Assembly: GCF_002197755.1 (NCBI RefSeq)
Contig: NZ_NHOT01000017.1
Location: forward strand, 31,712-95,711
DNA: 64,000 nt
Direction of reading: 5' to 3'
From: Pedobacter sp. AJM
Lineage (GTDB): Bacteria; Bacteroidota; Bacteroidia; Sphingobacteriales; Sphingobacteriaceae
The notes beneath the pieces were generated by a model. That model searched no databases, was not told the DNA's origin, and worked only from the letters and a program-made list of their open reading frames with translations. The position numbers and the translations under genes were made by a program. Positions 1-8,470 of this stretch are shown in pieces (position 1 is the first letter of the stretch; each line of letters starts with the position of its first letter).

Positions 1-1
1 C

Positions 2-1018
2 GAAATCAACGCTGATATTCAGCAGCTGGAAAATGGTAGGATTTTGCTGGATGGTAAAAGAACTTCCTATCAGTTTTTAAAGCAGTTATCCTCAACAGTA
101 CAGGTAGTCAGGGAAACCAATCCGGTGGTCGGGTTTAAGGCTATTAAAAATGCGGTTGAAATAGCGCATATACGGGCGGCGATGGTGAGTGATGGTGTGG
201 CACTTACCCGTTTTTTTAAATGGCTGGAAGAAAACCTTGGCAAGATCAGGATAACGGAATGGTCTGCATCGCAGAAAATTAAAGCATTTCGTGAGCGGGG
301 TAAAAATTTTGCAGGCATCAGCTTCGCTTCCATTGCAGGTTACGGACCACATGCCGCATTGCCACATTACGCTCCTGATGAAATTAACCATCTTGAATTG
401 CTTCCTCAGGGACTTTTCCTGTTAGATTCCGGCGGGCATTATTTCTACGGCACAACTGACATTACCAGAACAGTTCCCTTAGGCGAAACAACCGATGAGG
501 AGAAAAGGGATTACACGCTGGTACTTTCTGCACTGATTTTTGGTACTGCGGCTAAATTTCCTAAAGGTACCCGTGGATATCAGCTTGATGGAATTTGCCG
601 CCAGCAGTTGTGGCAGCAAGGCATTAATTATGGCCATGGCACAGGTCATGGCGTGGGTTATTACCTGAATGTTCATGAAGGGCCGCAAAATATTGGCCCG
701 TCAAATGCTGCGGTAGCAATAGATCCGGGTATGCTTACTTCCATAGAACCCGGAATTTACCGGCCGGGCAAACATGGGGTGCGGATTGAAAACCTTGTGC
801 TCACCGTTACTGGTGAAACCACTTTTTTTGGTGAATTTCTTCAGTTTGAAACGGTAACACTGGCTTATATTGATACTTCGATGATCCAGAAAGAATGGTT
901 ACTTCCCGAACAAATTAAATGGCTCAATGCATATAATCAACTGGTTTATGACCGGTTGAAGCAGGAATTAACTGACGAGGAAGCCTCATGGCTGGCAGAA
1001 AAATGTAAGGCGATTTAA
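2..1018 (+). CDS. Xaa-Pro aminopeptidase (M24 family), 5'-truncated by window edge
   Basis: The reading frame is open from base 2, so the gene starts outside the window and only the C-terminal catalytic half is present. It is a pita-bread fold M24 metallopeptidase, which removes N-terminal residues that precede proline in cytosolic peptides. The five metal ligands are recognisable in order: two Asp in LLDSGGHYFYGTTDITRT, His in GHGTGHGVGYYLNVHEGP, Glu in SIEPGIYRPG and Glu in GVRIENL. The C-terminal tail (IDTSMIQKEWLL, then WLNAYNQLVYDRL) matches the aminopeptidase P group with the extra C-terminal helix region. It converges on ldhA with only about 20 bases between them. Family assignment is firm; substrate range is inferred. 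Confidence 0.92.
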   Translation, partial: EINADIQQLENGRILLDGKRTSYQFLKQLSSTVQVVRETNPVVGFKAIKNAVEIAHIRAAMVSDGVALTRFFKWLEENLGKIRITEWSASQKIKAFRERGKNFAGISFASIAGYGPHAALPHYAPDEINHLELLPQGLFLLDSGGHYFYGTTDITRTVPLGETTDEEKRDYTLVLSALIFGTAAKFPKGTRGYQLDGICRQQLWQQGINYGHGTGHGVGYYLNVHEGPQNIGPSNAAVAIDPGMLTSIEPGIYRPGKHGVRIENLVLTVTGETTFFGEFLQFETVTLAYIDTSMIQKEWLLPEQIKWLNAYNQLVYDRLKQELTDEEASWLAEKCKAI

Positions 1019-1039
1019 TTTCAATTTGTTCTTATTCCG

Positions 1040-2028
1040 TTATGGCTTAATTTCATTCGGCATTACAGCGCTTGTAGTGAAAGCATCGGCGTTAGCAAAA
1101 GTAATCTCTGCAATTTGCTGCATGGCCTCACGCGTAAAAAATCCATGATGGGAAGTGACCAAAACATTTGGAAACGACATCAGGCGAGTGATCTGATCAT
1201 CTTGAATAACTTCGTTAGATAGGTCATGAAAAAACAAGGCTGATTCCTGTTCATATACCTCAAGCCCTAAATAACCAAGCTGACCAGATTTTAATGCCTG
1301 AATTACATCAGCAGTATTTATAAGTCCACGTCTGCTGGTGTTGATCAGCATGGCACCTTTTTTGAAAAATTTTAAAGTCTGCTCATTAATCATGTGAAAC
1401 GATTGATCTGATAATGGGCAATGCAGAGAAATAATTTCAGCATCACAAAGGGTGTCTTTCAAATTCGCATAAACCAATCCTTCTGAAACTAAGGTTTCAT
1501 CCGGATAAGGATCAAATGCGGTAACTTTACAGCCAAAGCCTTTCAGTATTTTATACAAGGCTTTTCCAATATTTCCGGTGCCAATGAGTGCAACTTTACA
1601 ACCGTTTAAATTAAAACCCATTAAAGATTCCAGTGAGAAATTGCCATTCCTAATCCGGTTATAGGCTTTATTGGTTTTGCGGTTTAAGGTAAGCATCATG
1701 GCTACGGTATGTTCTGCCACTGCTTCAGGAGAATACGCAGGGACCCTTAAAATTTTAATACCCAATTCTTCGGCAGCCTCAAGATCAATATTGTTAAATC
1801 CGGCACAGCGTAAAAGGATCAGTTTTACACCATTGTCTTTTAGTTTTTCTAAAACTTCGTAGTAGTCTGCCTTGTCGTTTACAAATAAGCATACCGCATC
1901 AAAATCTTTAGTTATAATTACACTTAATAAGCTCAGCGAATGTTCAAAAAAAAGATTTTATGCCCCGTGTTAAATTTCGCTAAAAATTCCTGATCATAGG
2001 AACAGGTACTAAAAACAGCAATTTTCAT
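1040..2028 (-). pseudogene. ldhA: Fermentative D-lactate dehydrogenase, frameshifted
   Basis: This is a D-isomer-specific 2-hydroxyacid dehydrogenase very like LdhA (pyruvate + NADH to D-lactate). The intact frame (1040-1765 and its upstream extension) carries the NAD-binding GTGNIGKALYKILKGFG motif, the LRCAGFNNIDLEAA and VPAYSPEAVAEHTVAMM segments, and the late HHGFFT catalytic histidine region. The N-terminus starts at an ATG at 2028 (MKIAVFSTCSYDQEFL) but runs into a stop after about 31 codons. Adding one base to the A8 run at 1946-1953 (T8 on the coding strand) restores a single 329-residue protein, the usual LdhA length. Either a real slippage mutation or a sequencing/assembly error in the homopolymer. 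Confidence 0.88.
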
Positions 2029-2160
2029 ATCTGATTGGGATTTTAGGTAAGGTAACGATAATAAGTTTTCCAATAGCTTTTATCTTAAATGCTATTTGTT
2101 GATTTACTTATCAGTTGAGTTTCACTGAGCGAGATTAAAAAGTAGAATATGTAAATTAAA

Positions 2161-2329
2161 AACCACCCCGCCCTGCGGGCACCCCTCCTTTGAAAAAAGA
2201 AGGGGAGTAGCGAATAACCTATCAATTAATTTGAATCCTTTGTTTAAAGTAGTATGCCAAGGCATCGCAATCGGCCAGCCAGTCATAAACCATTTTATAG
2301 ATATTGGTCATTTCGGCTGAAAAGTTAAG
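2161..2329. repeat. Direct repeat copy 1 flanking the RiPP island
   Basis: This 169-bp segment recurs at 13067-13236 in the same orientation with roughly 90% identity by eye. It begins with a hairpin-rich part (AACCACCCCGCCC, then a CCCCTcc...AGGGG stem) and continues with the 3' end of the small ORF at 2222-2452. Homology stops abruptly after GTTAAG in both copies. Confidence 0.85.
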
Positions 2330-2452
2330 CGTAGTACCTTCATAACTCTCTTCCTGAAAGATGTAGGCATTTAATTGATAATATAAAAAAGGGCTTGATA
2401 GTTTAACTATAAATTCGCCACGATGTAAATGAGCAGAACAATAGTCTTTCAA
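2222..2452 (-). pseudogene. Hypothetical ORF, probable 3' gene remnant
   Basis: A 76-residue frame with no recognised family. The nearest in-frame start is a TTG, and the open frame continues about 30 codons further upstream without an ATG before reaching a stop that overlaps the 3' end of the histidine kinase gene. That suggests the C-terminal remnant of a longer gene cut at the kinase border. The product would be rich in aromatic residues (MTNIYKMVYDWLADCDALAY). Its last third is copied at about 13130-13236, where indels destroy the frame. It could alternatively be a real short protein; nothing indicates a function. Confidence 0.35.
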
Positions 2453-2522
2453 AATTAATTTACACTCCTGGCGCCGGAACTGAATTAATGGAAGTTGACC
2501 TCTGGAATCAAAGCCTTTTGCT

Positions 2523-3641
2523 TTAAGAAACTACAGGAAATGAGACATATACCTCAAACCATTTTTGATCGATTGTTTCAGCACTAAAAGTATGTTCACC
2601 GGGATAAATACTCTGTAATCTGGAGGAAATATTATCCAGACCTTTTTTAGTGCTCACCATCAAAGCTGAACGCGTGGCACTCAAGTTTCTGGTGCGGTAA
2701 TGGATTATGTTTTGGTTTACACCAACTTCGATTAAAGCCTCATTGCTTTCTGCACTCAAATCACCGTGTTTAAACACATTTTCTACCAAAGTCAGTAAAA
2801 TCAATGGTAAAGTCCTGGTTTGTGGATCGAAACCTGAAATTTTAAAATTAATTTTAAGCTTATCGGCAAAACGCATCTGATTCAGCCGGATGATATTTTC
2901 AGCTTGCTTGGTCTCTGCTAAAAGTAAACCATGTGCATCCATATTTTTATCCAAAGCAAAGCTCATGATTTCAGATAAACGTAAAATGGCCTCCTCGGCA
3001 AGTGTCGCATCGTTTCGCGCTGCGTACTTCACAAAATTAAGGGTGTTGAAAAATAAATGCGGATTAATCTGTGAACGCAGAAAATCCCGCTCCAAAGTAA
3101 CTAGCCTGAGTTGCAGCCGCTCAATTTCCACTGCCTTCCTCATTTCATCATTGTTTCGTTTGAGAAATGTTAATAGGAAATAATATCCGCTGCCAAAAAT
3201 AATAAATAGGGTTGCCCTATAAAAAGAACCTACATAATATATCCAGCTCAGCTGATCCGGACTCTGTTGCCCGCGAAGGAGATTCAAGATATGACTAAAA
3301 AGAATCGTCAGTAGGAAATAAATTCCAATCTCAAGAAACAGCAAAAAAACGAAATACCATATCCGCATTACGTTTGGAAGGAAGTTAGGCATTACGAAAA
3401 TTGCATGCGTATAAAACAAAGAGATGTTTAATGCATAAAATAAAATATAATAATAAACGCTACTGAATTGGCCTTTCATTAAAGCAGCTAGTATAATCTC
3501 ATAAGAAATATATACTCCCCAACAGATGAGATGCGTATTTATAATCTTTTTGTCTTCCATTTCAATTTTCATATAATAAATGGGTCTGTTGCTATAATAA
3601 ATCTGCACCGAACGTCGATCAAAAATATAATTGGTATTCAT
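2523..3641 (-). CDS. LytS/YpdA-type sensor histidine kinase
   Basis: Membrane-bound histidine kinase of the His_kinase/HATPase pair typical of LytTR systems (372 aa). Residues about 35-160 contain four hydrophobic spans; a short coiled-coil linker (NNDEMRKAVEIERLQLRLVT) leads into the phosphoacceptor motif QINPHLFFNTLNF, with His195. The C-terminal ATPase has an N-box (LTLVENVFKHG) and a KKGLDNISSRL segment. No periplasmic sensor domain is evident, so sensing is probably within or at the membrane. It lies upstream of the response regulator's downstream end on the same strand (146 bp apart, regulator first in transcription order) and divergent from the RiPP operon, making it the likely controller of that cluster. 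The cognate signal is unknown. Confidence 0.9.
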   Translation of the reverse strand: MNTNYIFDRRSVQIYYSNRPIYYMKIEMEDKKIINTHLICWGVYISYEIILAALMKGQFSSVYYYILFYALNISLFYTHAIFVMPNFLPNVMRIWYFVFLLFLEIGIYFLLTILFSHILNLLRGQQSPDQLSWIYYVGSFYRATLFIIFGSGYYFLLTFLKRNNDEMRKAVEIERLQLRLVTLERDFLRSQINPHLFFNTLNFVKYAARNDATLAEEAILRLSEIMSFALDKNMDAHGLLLAETKQAENIIRLNQMRFADKLKINFKISGFDPQTRTLPLILLTLVENVFKHGDLSAESNEALIEVGVNQNIIHYRTRNLSATRSALMVSTKKGLDNISSRLQSIYPGEHTFSAETIDQKWFEVYVSFPVVS

Positions 3642-3786
3642 CTTAAAAAATTATGAATACACAGAAAATTACCAAATTAAAAAAAAGAACAGCATTCTTT
3701 TTCCGCTCCAACAGCAAAGTTAAATCTAAAGAAACAGATCCGACAACAAATACATTAACAAGTGTAACAGTAACAGATATCTGGAT

Positions 3787-4512
3787 TTAACCGGGGTTAA
3801 TCAAATGACGTTTCAGGAGGGCGTAAAAGTCGCTCCTGAACGTTTCCCCAACAGTAAAATCAGGTGCATCGTGAAGCTTCAATACATTTCCTTCCACTTT
3901 TTCCAGATAACGCATGGAAATGATCACCGAGCGTGATATCCTGATGAATCCTCTCTTCTGTCCGAGTATTTCCTCCACATCTTTCAAGCTCACATAGGTA
4001 ATAAAAAACTCTTTGGTCGTATGGATTTTCACATAATTGAGTAAAGCTTCGATATATACAATCTGACTGATCTCAATTTTAGCAAAACTGTTTTTATTGG
4101 AACCCTTTGCCAGAATATAGCCATCCTCTATTTCGGGTAGTTCTTTATGGCTGATCTTTTTTCTTAAATCATCAATCTTTTCCATCAATATGGCATGGCT
4201 CAGGGGTTTAAGCAGGTAGCCTGCGGCGTTAACACCAAAAGCCTCCAGTGCATATTCCCGGTAAGCGGTCACATAAACTAGAAATTCACATTTCCCACCC
4301 AGGATTTTTCCTGCATCCAGACCATTGATCTCTGGCATACTGATATCGCAGAATATAATATCGACTTTTCCGAAATCATCCAGAAATTCGATAGCTGATG
4401 TGACATCATTAAACGTCTTTTTATTTTCGATCCCAGGAGTACGGTTTATCAATAACTCCAATTCCTCAGCTGCGTGAGGCTCATCGTCAATCACAAGACT
4501 CGTCAATTTCAT
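3787..4512 (-). CDS. LytTR-family response regulator
   Basis: Two-domain response regulator (241 aa). The receiver domain (residues 1-120) has the acidic pair DDE at 9-11, phosphoacceptor Asp56 in IIFCDISMP, and the conserved Lys102 in YLLKPLS. The C-terminal LytTR DNA-binding domain (about 138-235) has the family's FAKIEISQIVYIEALLNYVKIHT and RISRSVIISMRYLEKVEG segments (both shown in part). It is transcribed away from the outer-membrane barrel gene at 4677 and just ahead of the histidine kinase gene. By position it should regulate the divergent RiPP operon; a fitting operator geometry is seen at 4602-4631. Confidence 0.92.
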   Translation of the reverse strand: MKLTSLVIDDEPHAAEELELLINRTPGIENKKTFNDVTSAIEFLDDFGKVDIIFCDISMPEINGLDAGKILGGKCEFLVYVTAYREYALEAFGVNAAGYLLKPLSHAILMEKIDDLRKKISHKELPEIEDGYILAKGSNKNSFAKIEISQIVYIEALLNYVKIHTTKEFFITYVSLKDVEEILGQKRGFIRISRSVIISMRYLEKVEGNVLKLHDAPDFTVGETFRSDFYALLKRHLINPG

Positions 4513-4601
4513 ATCACTTGATTTTAGCGTTATCCAATAATATGTTTTTTTTAGCTAAAAACACAGACAAATCTATAATTCATATCGAAAATCGCCGGGT
4601 T

Positions 4602-4631
4602 GATATAATAGTTGCCGCCCTTGCTATAATA
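4602..4631. promoter_or_regulatory. Candidate LytTR operator, 9-N12-9 direct repeat
   Basis: GATATAATA (4602-4610) and GCTATAATA (4623-4631) match at 8 of 9 positions and are separated by exactly 12 bp, the layout (two 9-bp direct repeats, about two helical turns) used by LytTR regulators. It lies in the 164-bp divergent gap between the LytTR regulator and the RiPP-operon barrel gene, about 46 bp before the latter. Spacing is seen directly; binding is inferred. TATAATA is also promoter-like, so chance is possible. Confidence 0.4.
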
Positions 4632-4676
4632 AAAGTCTGCTCAGGAATAAGGTTCCATAAATTAGTGTAACTGATC

Positions 4677-7184
4677 ATGAGGATACTAACTGCGCACATA
4701 TTATTAAGCACTAATTCGGCAAACCTGAATCATCAAGGCTCACGCCTAAAATGTTTAGGTATCACTAAGGCTACATTATTAACGCTGTTTGCGGGGATGA
4801 TGCTTGTCTTATGCCCAAGGCTCATCCTCGCGCAAAGTATAAAAGGAAAGTTAATCTCCCCAACCTACTCCGGTATAGCCGGGGCAGAGATCGGGTTGAC
4901 CTCCCGTGGCCACAACAGTACTTACCGGATTGCATTGAGTGAGGATAGCGGTGACTTTGAAATCAGTTTGAAAGGAATTAACATTCAGGATAGCCTGCAA
5001 TACCAGCTTTGGATCCATGCCGTCGGATTTGAAGAACTAATACTGGATCTCAACAATAATCAACTTAAGCAAGGTATGCAACTAAAACCAGTTCTACTTT
5101 TGGCTGAAGCGAAGAACCTTGCTGAAGTATCTGTGGTGGCTAGGAAGAAAATGCTTAGTAGGCAAATTGACCGGTGGGTATTGGAACCATACAAAAACCC
5201 TAATGCTGCCGGTATGAATGCTTTTGAGAGTTTTAGGCTGCTTCCTGGTGTGAATGCATTGGATGAGAAAATCTCTGTGAATGGAAAATCTGGCGTTAAA
5301 TACCTTATCAATGGCAGGCCAACTATTATGTCGAGTGTAAATATCATCGATTTTTTAAAGGGCCTGAAACCTGAGCAGATTGAAAAAATAGAACTACTCA
5401 CTACCCCGCCGGCGAAATATTCAGCCGAAGGGACAGCTGCCATCATCAACATCGAACTAAAGAAAAATGTACTCAACGGTTTTTCCGGTAAGCTTTCTAG
5501 TCAATATGAACAAGGAAAATATGCCTCAAATCGCAATGCTGCTACCTTAGGCTATAAAACCTTAGGCTTTGAAGCAACAAGCTACCTCAATGGTAATTTT
5601 ACCAATTCCCTGTCGGATGGAAAGGAAAACCGTGTGTATAACAATATCGGGGCAAGCGATACCAAACTTGATGCTGATTATTTTGAAAGGCATAAAGGAA
5701 GAACACTTTCTTATTTCCAGTCACTGGCTTTTAATCTGAATAAATCCAGTAACCTGAATGTTGATTACTTGTTAAGTTATGACCGGGACATTGAACCTGT
5801 GATTTCGAGAGCAGACCTTAATGCCGGTGCCTCGGCCTATACCCTGACCAATAACGATACCAAAACGAAATCCTTTACCTATGGATTAACGGGTACCTAT
5901 AGCGCTGATCTTGATACTTTGAAAAAAAACAAGCTCGAGCTCAGCGCTTCCCTTTTTTCTAACCATAACCCAAGGCACTCATTGGTGAATAACAAGTTTT
6001 TTCTACAAAACGGGACTCCCTCTCAAAACGAGGAATTTAATGACATCACCAATAATTTCAAGGGAAGGTTGATCGGGCTTTCCGCTGATTATTCCAATCA
6101 GTCCAAAAAGGGTCAGAACCTGGAAGCAGGCCTTAAATATTCAAGATTAGAAAACCGGTCGAACTTTGGCTTTATCTCTAATAACATGGCTGATCAGTCC
6201 AATGACTTCCGGTATGGCGAAGATAATTTTGCAGCGTACTTAAGTTATGCCTTCAAATGGAAGAAAGTGGAATTTAAACTTGGTCTCCGGGGAGAACTTA
6301 CGCATTATGATGGGGCAGACCCCCTGGAAAATGTTGCGCTGGATTCCACCTACTTCAAGCTTTTCCCAACTGCATACTTGAGCTTGCCCATCTCTGAAAA
6401 TATCGGCTTATCGGCAAATTACAGCAAACGTATTCTTAGGCCTGATTTCAGGGATTTAAATCCTTTCAGGTATTATTTTGATCCATATAGTTATACAGAA
6501 GGTAATCCATTTCTGCGTCCCTATTTCATTGATAATATAGAGACTGAACTGAGTTTCTGGGATTCTTTTTATCTGACCATGGGCTACAGCTTCGGAAGCA
6601 ATGTCATCACCGATTTGACCAGGAGGAATGACTCCGATCTGGCAGTAATTGCATTCAAAGGAAATCTTGCCCGCGAGCGTAACCTATATGCCAATTTAAG
6701 CGGCCAGAGCGATTTTTCGAAATGGTGGAATATGAGTTGGTCAGTAAACTTTAACAGGAATATTTTCCAGGGAGATTATGCACAGTACCGGATCGACAAT
6801 AAAATTTCATCCTGGAGCCTGAATCTGTACAATAATTTTACCCTGAGTAAAAGTTTCACATTCAGCCTTGGTGGCTGGCTCAATGGGCCTTCTTCTACGG
6901 GAATAGACCGGTACCAGACCATGGGCAGGTTGAATGCATCTTTCCAGAAAAAATACAAAGCTTTTGCTTTCCAGTTTGGCATCAACGACATTTTCAATAC
7001 CCAGCGCGAGCGGGTATCTACAACGCTTAGTAACCAATATATATTCTTGGATCAGCGGCATGACTACAGCAGGGGATGGCTCAGGATCGTGTGGAGCTTT
7101 GATAACAATAAGAAATGGATATCCAATAATAAAAACAGGACCAAGAAAAACTTCGATGATGATGAATCCCGGATACGGAATTAA
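4677..7184 (+). CDS. TonB-receptor-like outer-membrane beta-barrel protein heading the RiPP operon
   Basis: 835-aa outer-membrane protein. After a signal peptide ending at about residue 52 (MMLVLCPRLILAQ) comes a CarboxypepD_reg-like beta-sandwich (QSIKGKLISPTYSGIAGAEI), a plug domain (about 150-260, with SVNGKSGVKYLINGRPTIM and IEKIELLTTPPAKYSAEG) and a large barrel of alternating aromatic strands. This matches the Bacteroidota 'outer membrane beta-barrel family' rather than SusC, and no SusD partner is present. The ATG gives an unusually long N-region of about 29 residues before the signal peptide; no better start was found. It ends 48 bp before the first RiPP precursor, so it is probably co-transcribed and may carry the mature peptide across the outer membrane or take it back up. 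Confidence 0.82.
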   Translation: MRILTAHILLSTNSANLNHQGSRLKCLGITKATLLTLFAGMMLVLCPRLILAQSIKGKLISPTYSGIAGAEIGLTSRGHNSTYRIALSEDSGDFEISLKGINIQDSLQYQLWIHAVGFEELILDLNNNQLKQGMQLKPVLLLAEAKNLAEVSVVARKKMLSRQIDRWVLEPYKNPNAAGMNAFESFRLLPGVNALDEKISVNGKSGVKYLINGRPTIMSSVNIIDFLKGLKPEQIEKIELLTTPPAKYSAEGTAAIINIELKKNVLNGFSGKLSSQYEQGKYASNRNAATLGYKTLGFEATSYLNGNFTNSLSDGKENRVYNNIGASDTKLDADYFERHKGRTLSYFQSLAFNLNKSSNLNVDYLLSYDRDIEPVISRADLNAGASAYTLTNNDTKTKSFTYGLTGTYSADLDTLKKNKLELSASLFSNHNPRHSLVNNKFFLQNGTPSQNEEFNDITNNFKGRLIGLSADYSNQSKKGQNLEAGLKYSRLENRSNFGFISNNMADQSNDFRYGEDNFAAYLSYAFKWKKVEFKLGLRGELTHYDGADPLENVALDSTYFKLFPTAYLSLPISENIGLSANYSKRILRPDFRDLNPFRYYFDPYSYTEGNPFLRPYFIDNIETELSFWDSFYLTMGYSFGSNVITDLTRRNDSDLAVIAFKGNLARERNLYANLSGQSDFSKWWNMSWSVNFNRNIFQGDYAQYRIDNKISSWSLNLYNNFTLSKSFTFSLGGWLNGPSSTGIDRYQTMGRLNASFQKKYKAFAFQFGINDIFNTQRERVSTTLSNQYIFLDQRHDYSRGWLRIVWSFDNNKKWISNNKNRTKKNFDDDESRIRN

Positions 7185-7232
7185 TCTTTTAGAAGCGTTA
7201 ATTAATTATTTATTCACCAAAATTTTCAAAAA

Positions 7233-7406
7233 ATGAAAAAACAAAATTTAGAGAAACTGGCAGCTTTCTCAATCAAAAATGGCGCAGCTCTGCGTTCTAT
7301 TGTAGGCGGACTTCAGGTGCCAGCCGAGTCCTCCACAGATTCAAAGAAAAAAGATGTTGATTCTGAAAAACAGGATACAGCTTCAAACGACCACTACGAC
7401 TCATAA
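7233..7406 (+). CDS. RiPP precursor peptide 1 (GG leader, grasp-with-spasm type)
   Basis: 57-residue peptide. The leader begins MKKQNLEKLAAFSIKNG and ends in the double-glycine site SIVGG (residues 22-26), where the C39 domain of the exporter at 10633 would cut. The predicted core, about 31 residues, is very polar with Ser/Thr, Lys and Asp: TDSKKKDVDSEKQDTASN followed by DHYDS. Alternating Ser/Thr/Lys and Asp/Glu side chains are what an ATP-grasp ligase would join as ester or amide cross-links. The LEKL..F leader motif recurs in all paralogues. ATG start follows an A-rich stretch with no clear Shine-Dalgarno, as usual for Bacteroidota. Confidence 0.85.
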   Translation: MKKQNLEKLAAFSIKNGAALRSIVGGLQVPAESSTDSKKKDVDSEKQDTASNDHYDS

Positions 7407-7460
7407 TCCTGGACTGTAAACGTAAAATTAAAAACGTTCAATCTCAAACCTGAAAAGAAC

Positions 7461-7631
7461 ATGAAAAAGTCAAAGTTTGAAAAACTTGCCCCATTCATTA
7501 TGAGGAGCAGCCAAATGCTGAGTTCACTTACTGGAGGTCTTGCGGCCATTGCTGAATCAAGCGTGGATACCAAGAAAAAAGACGTTGATTCGGAAAAACA
7601 GGATACAGCATCGAATGACCACTACGATTAA
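7461..7631 (+). CDS. RiPP precursor peptide 2 (GG leader)
   Basis: 56-residue paralogue of the first precursor. Leader MKKSKFEKLAPFIMRSSQ ends at SLTGG (residues 22-26). The core carries VDTKKKDVDSEKQDTASN and ends DHYD, nearly identical to precursor 1 but with Thr for Ser before KKK. The linker after GG (LAAIAESS) varies, so selection seems to act on the leader recognition motif and on the cross-link core, not on the joint. The gene for precursor 3 begins inside its last codons. Confidence 0.85.
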   Translation: MKKSKFEKLAPFIMRSSQMLSSLTGGLAAIAESSVDTKKKDVDSEKQDTASNDHYD

Positions 7632-7791
7632 GCCTGAAAGAAGGCTGGAGAAGCTAAACAGTTTCAAAATCCTTAACCATGGGCTTATAGCCAGGATCCA
7701 AGGAGGCCTGATTGAAGCACCTGTCACAGCGACCACTGACACCTCCAAAAAAGATGTCGATTCGACCAGCCAGGACTCTCCAAAAAAATGA
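7615..7791 (+). CDS. RiPP precursor peptide 3 (GG leader), overlapping start, divergent tail
   Basis: 58-residue peptide in a different frame from precursor 2, whose stop lies 17 bp after this ATG; the frame stays open upstream to 7540, but starting at 7615 gives the family length. The leader has LEKLNSFKILNHGLI and the site RIQGG (residues 27-31). The core has TTDTSKKDVDSTSQDSPKK: the KKDVDS.xQD block is kept but the TASNDHYD tail is replaced by SPKK. It may therefore be modified only at the first ring site, or be a decaying copy. Confidence 0.75.
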   Translation: MTTTIKPERRLEKLNSFKILNHGLIARIQGGLIEAPVTATTDTSKKDVDSTSQDSPKK

Positions 7792-7815
7792 TTAATCACC
7801 TAAAATTTCAAGAAA

Positions 7816-7986
7816 ATGAAACAACCAAAATTTGAAAAACTAAACCAATACCTCATCAATAACAATGAGATGTTAAAATCTGTAGTTGGTGGAATTACCG
7901 CTCCGGTAGAATCAACTGTGGATAGTAAGAAAAAAGATGTGGATTCTACAAGTCAGGATACAGCTTCCAACGATCATTACGATTAA
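7816..7986 (+). CDS. RiPP precursor peptide 4 (GG leader)
   Basis: 56-residue paralogue. Leader MKQPKFEKLNQYLINNNE, cleavage site SVVGG (residues 22-26), core VDSKKKDVDSTSQDTASN ending DHYD. It combines the STSQD variant of precursor 3 with the complete TASNDHYD tail of precursors 1 and 2, so the copies look recombined or recently duplicated. It is followed by a stem-loop (7997-8026) and a 126-bp gap before precursor 5. Confidence 0.85.
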   Translation: MKQPKFEKLNQYLINNNEMLKSVVGGITAPVESTVDSKKKDVDSTSQDTASNDHYD

Positions 7987-7996
7987 ACCAGTTTAC

Positions 7997-8026
7997 TACC
8001 AGCCCTTATGGAACTAAGGACTGGTA
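7997..8026 (+). terminator. Stem-loop after precursor 4, possible attenuator
   Basis: TACCAGCCCTTA / TAAGGACTGGTA form a 12-bp stem with one mismatch and a 6-nt loop, followed by ATTTTCTG. It sits between the four similar precursors and the two divergent precursors plus enzymes. A weak terminator here would make precursor mRNA exceed enzyme mRNA. A second short hairpin (GGCCGGA...TCCGGTC, 8041-8060) follows directly. Confidence 0.5.
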
Positions 8027-8112
8027 ATTTTCTGTAAGAGGGCCGGACTACATTCCGGTCACTCTTGATTAGTATAAATCTTTAACGCTAAATGCCGATT
8101 GGCAAAAATGAC

Positions 8113-8301
8113 ATGAAAAAACTCGAAAAATTGGAAGACTTCCGCCTTTCATTACAAAACTGCGGAAAAATCAAAGGCGGACTTGACAGTCTTTTGATCG
8201 ATTCTGAAAAAAAGGACCACGGGGACGGAGATACCATCTCTTCTGAAAAGAAAGATGTGGATACCGTTTCTCAAGATACTTATTGGAGGGATTACGAATA
8301 A
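8113..8301 (+). CDS. RiPP precursor peptide 5 (GG leader, duplicated core motif)
   Basis: 62-residue precursor read from the ATG at 8113 (an upstream in-frame ATG at 8092 would add seven residues unlike its paralogues). Leader MKKLEKLEDFRLSLQNCG ends at KIKGG (residues 21-25... by count about 22-26). The core contains two SEKKD blocks, DSEKKDHGDGD and SSEKKDVDTVSQDT, ending YWRDYE. It thus looks like a precursor with two tandem cores or two ring regions. The leader carries a cysteine absent from precursors 1-4. Confidence 0.8.
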   Translation: MKKLEKLEDFRLSLQNCGKIKGGLDSLLIDSEKKDHGDGDTISSEKKDVDTVSQDTYWRDYE

Positions 8302-8311
8302 AATACACCTT

Positions 8312-8470
8312 ATGAAAAAACTTGAAAAACTCACAGCCTTCATTATGGATAGTGAAGCCTGCAAAAACGTCTACGGCGGTCATAACGACAAGAAAAAGAA
8401 AAAAAAGAAAGGTGCAGTATCTTCTGATAAAACAGATACCACAAAAGGCGACCATTTCAAAAAGAATTAA
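8312..8470 (+). CDS. RiPP precursor peptide 6 (GG leader, poly-lysine core)
   Basis: 52-residue peptide starting MKKLEKLTAFIMDSEACK with the cleavage site NVYGG. The core is unlike the others: a run of seven lysines after HND, then SSDKTDTTKGDHFKKN. The KKDVDS block is missing, though TDTTKGDH keeps the Thr/Lys/Asp alternation. The A-rich run that codes for the lysines (about 8389-8410) is prone to slippage, so length variation between strains is expected. It is 19 bp upstream of the ATP-grasp start and therefore the precursor closest to the enzymes. Confidence 0.75.
   Translation: MKKLEKLTAFIMDSEACKNVYGGHNDKKKKKKKGAVSSDKTDTTKGDHFKKN

Noticed and set aside
7540..7614. Longer N-terminus for precursor 3
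   Set aside because: It overlaps precursor 2 out of frame; the ATG at 7615 gives the leader length of the paralogues.
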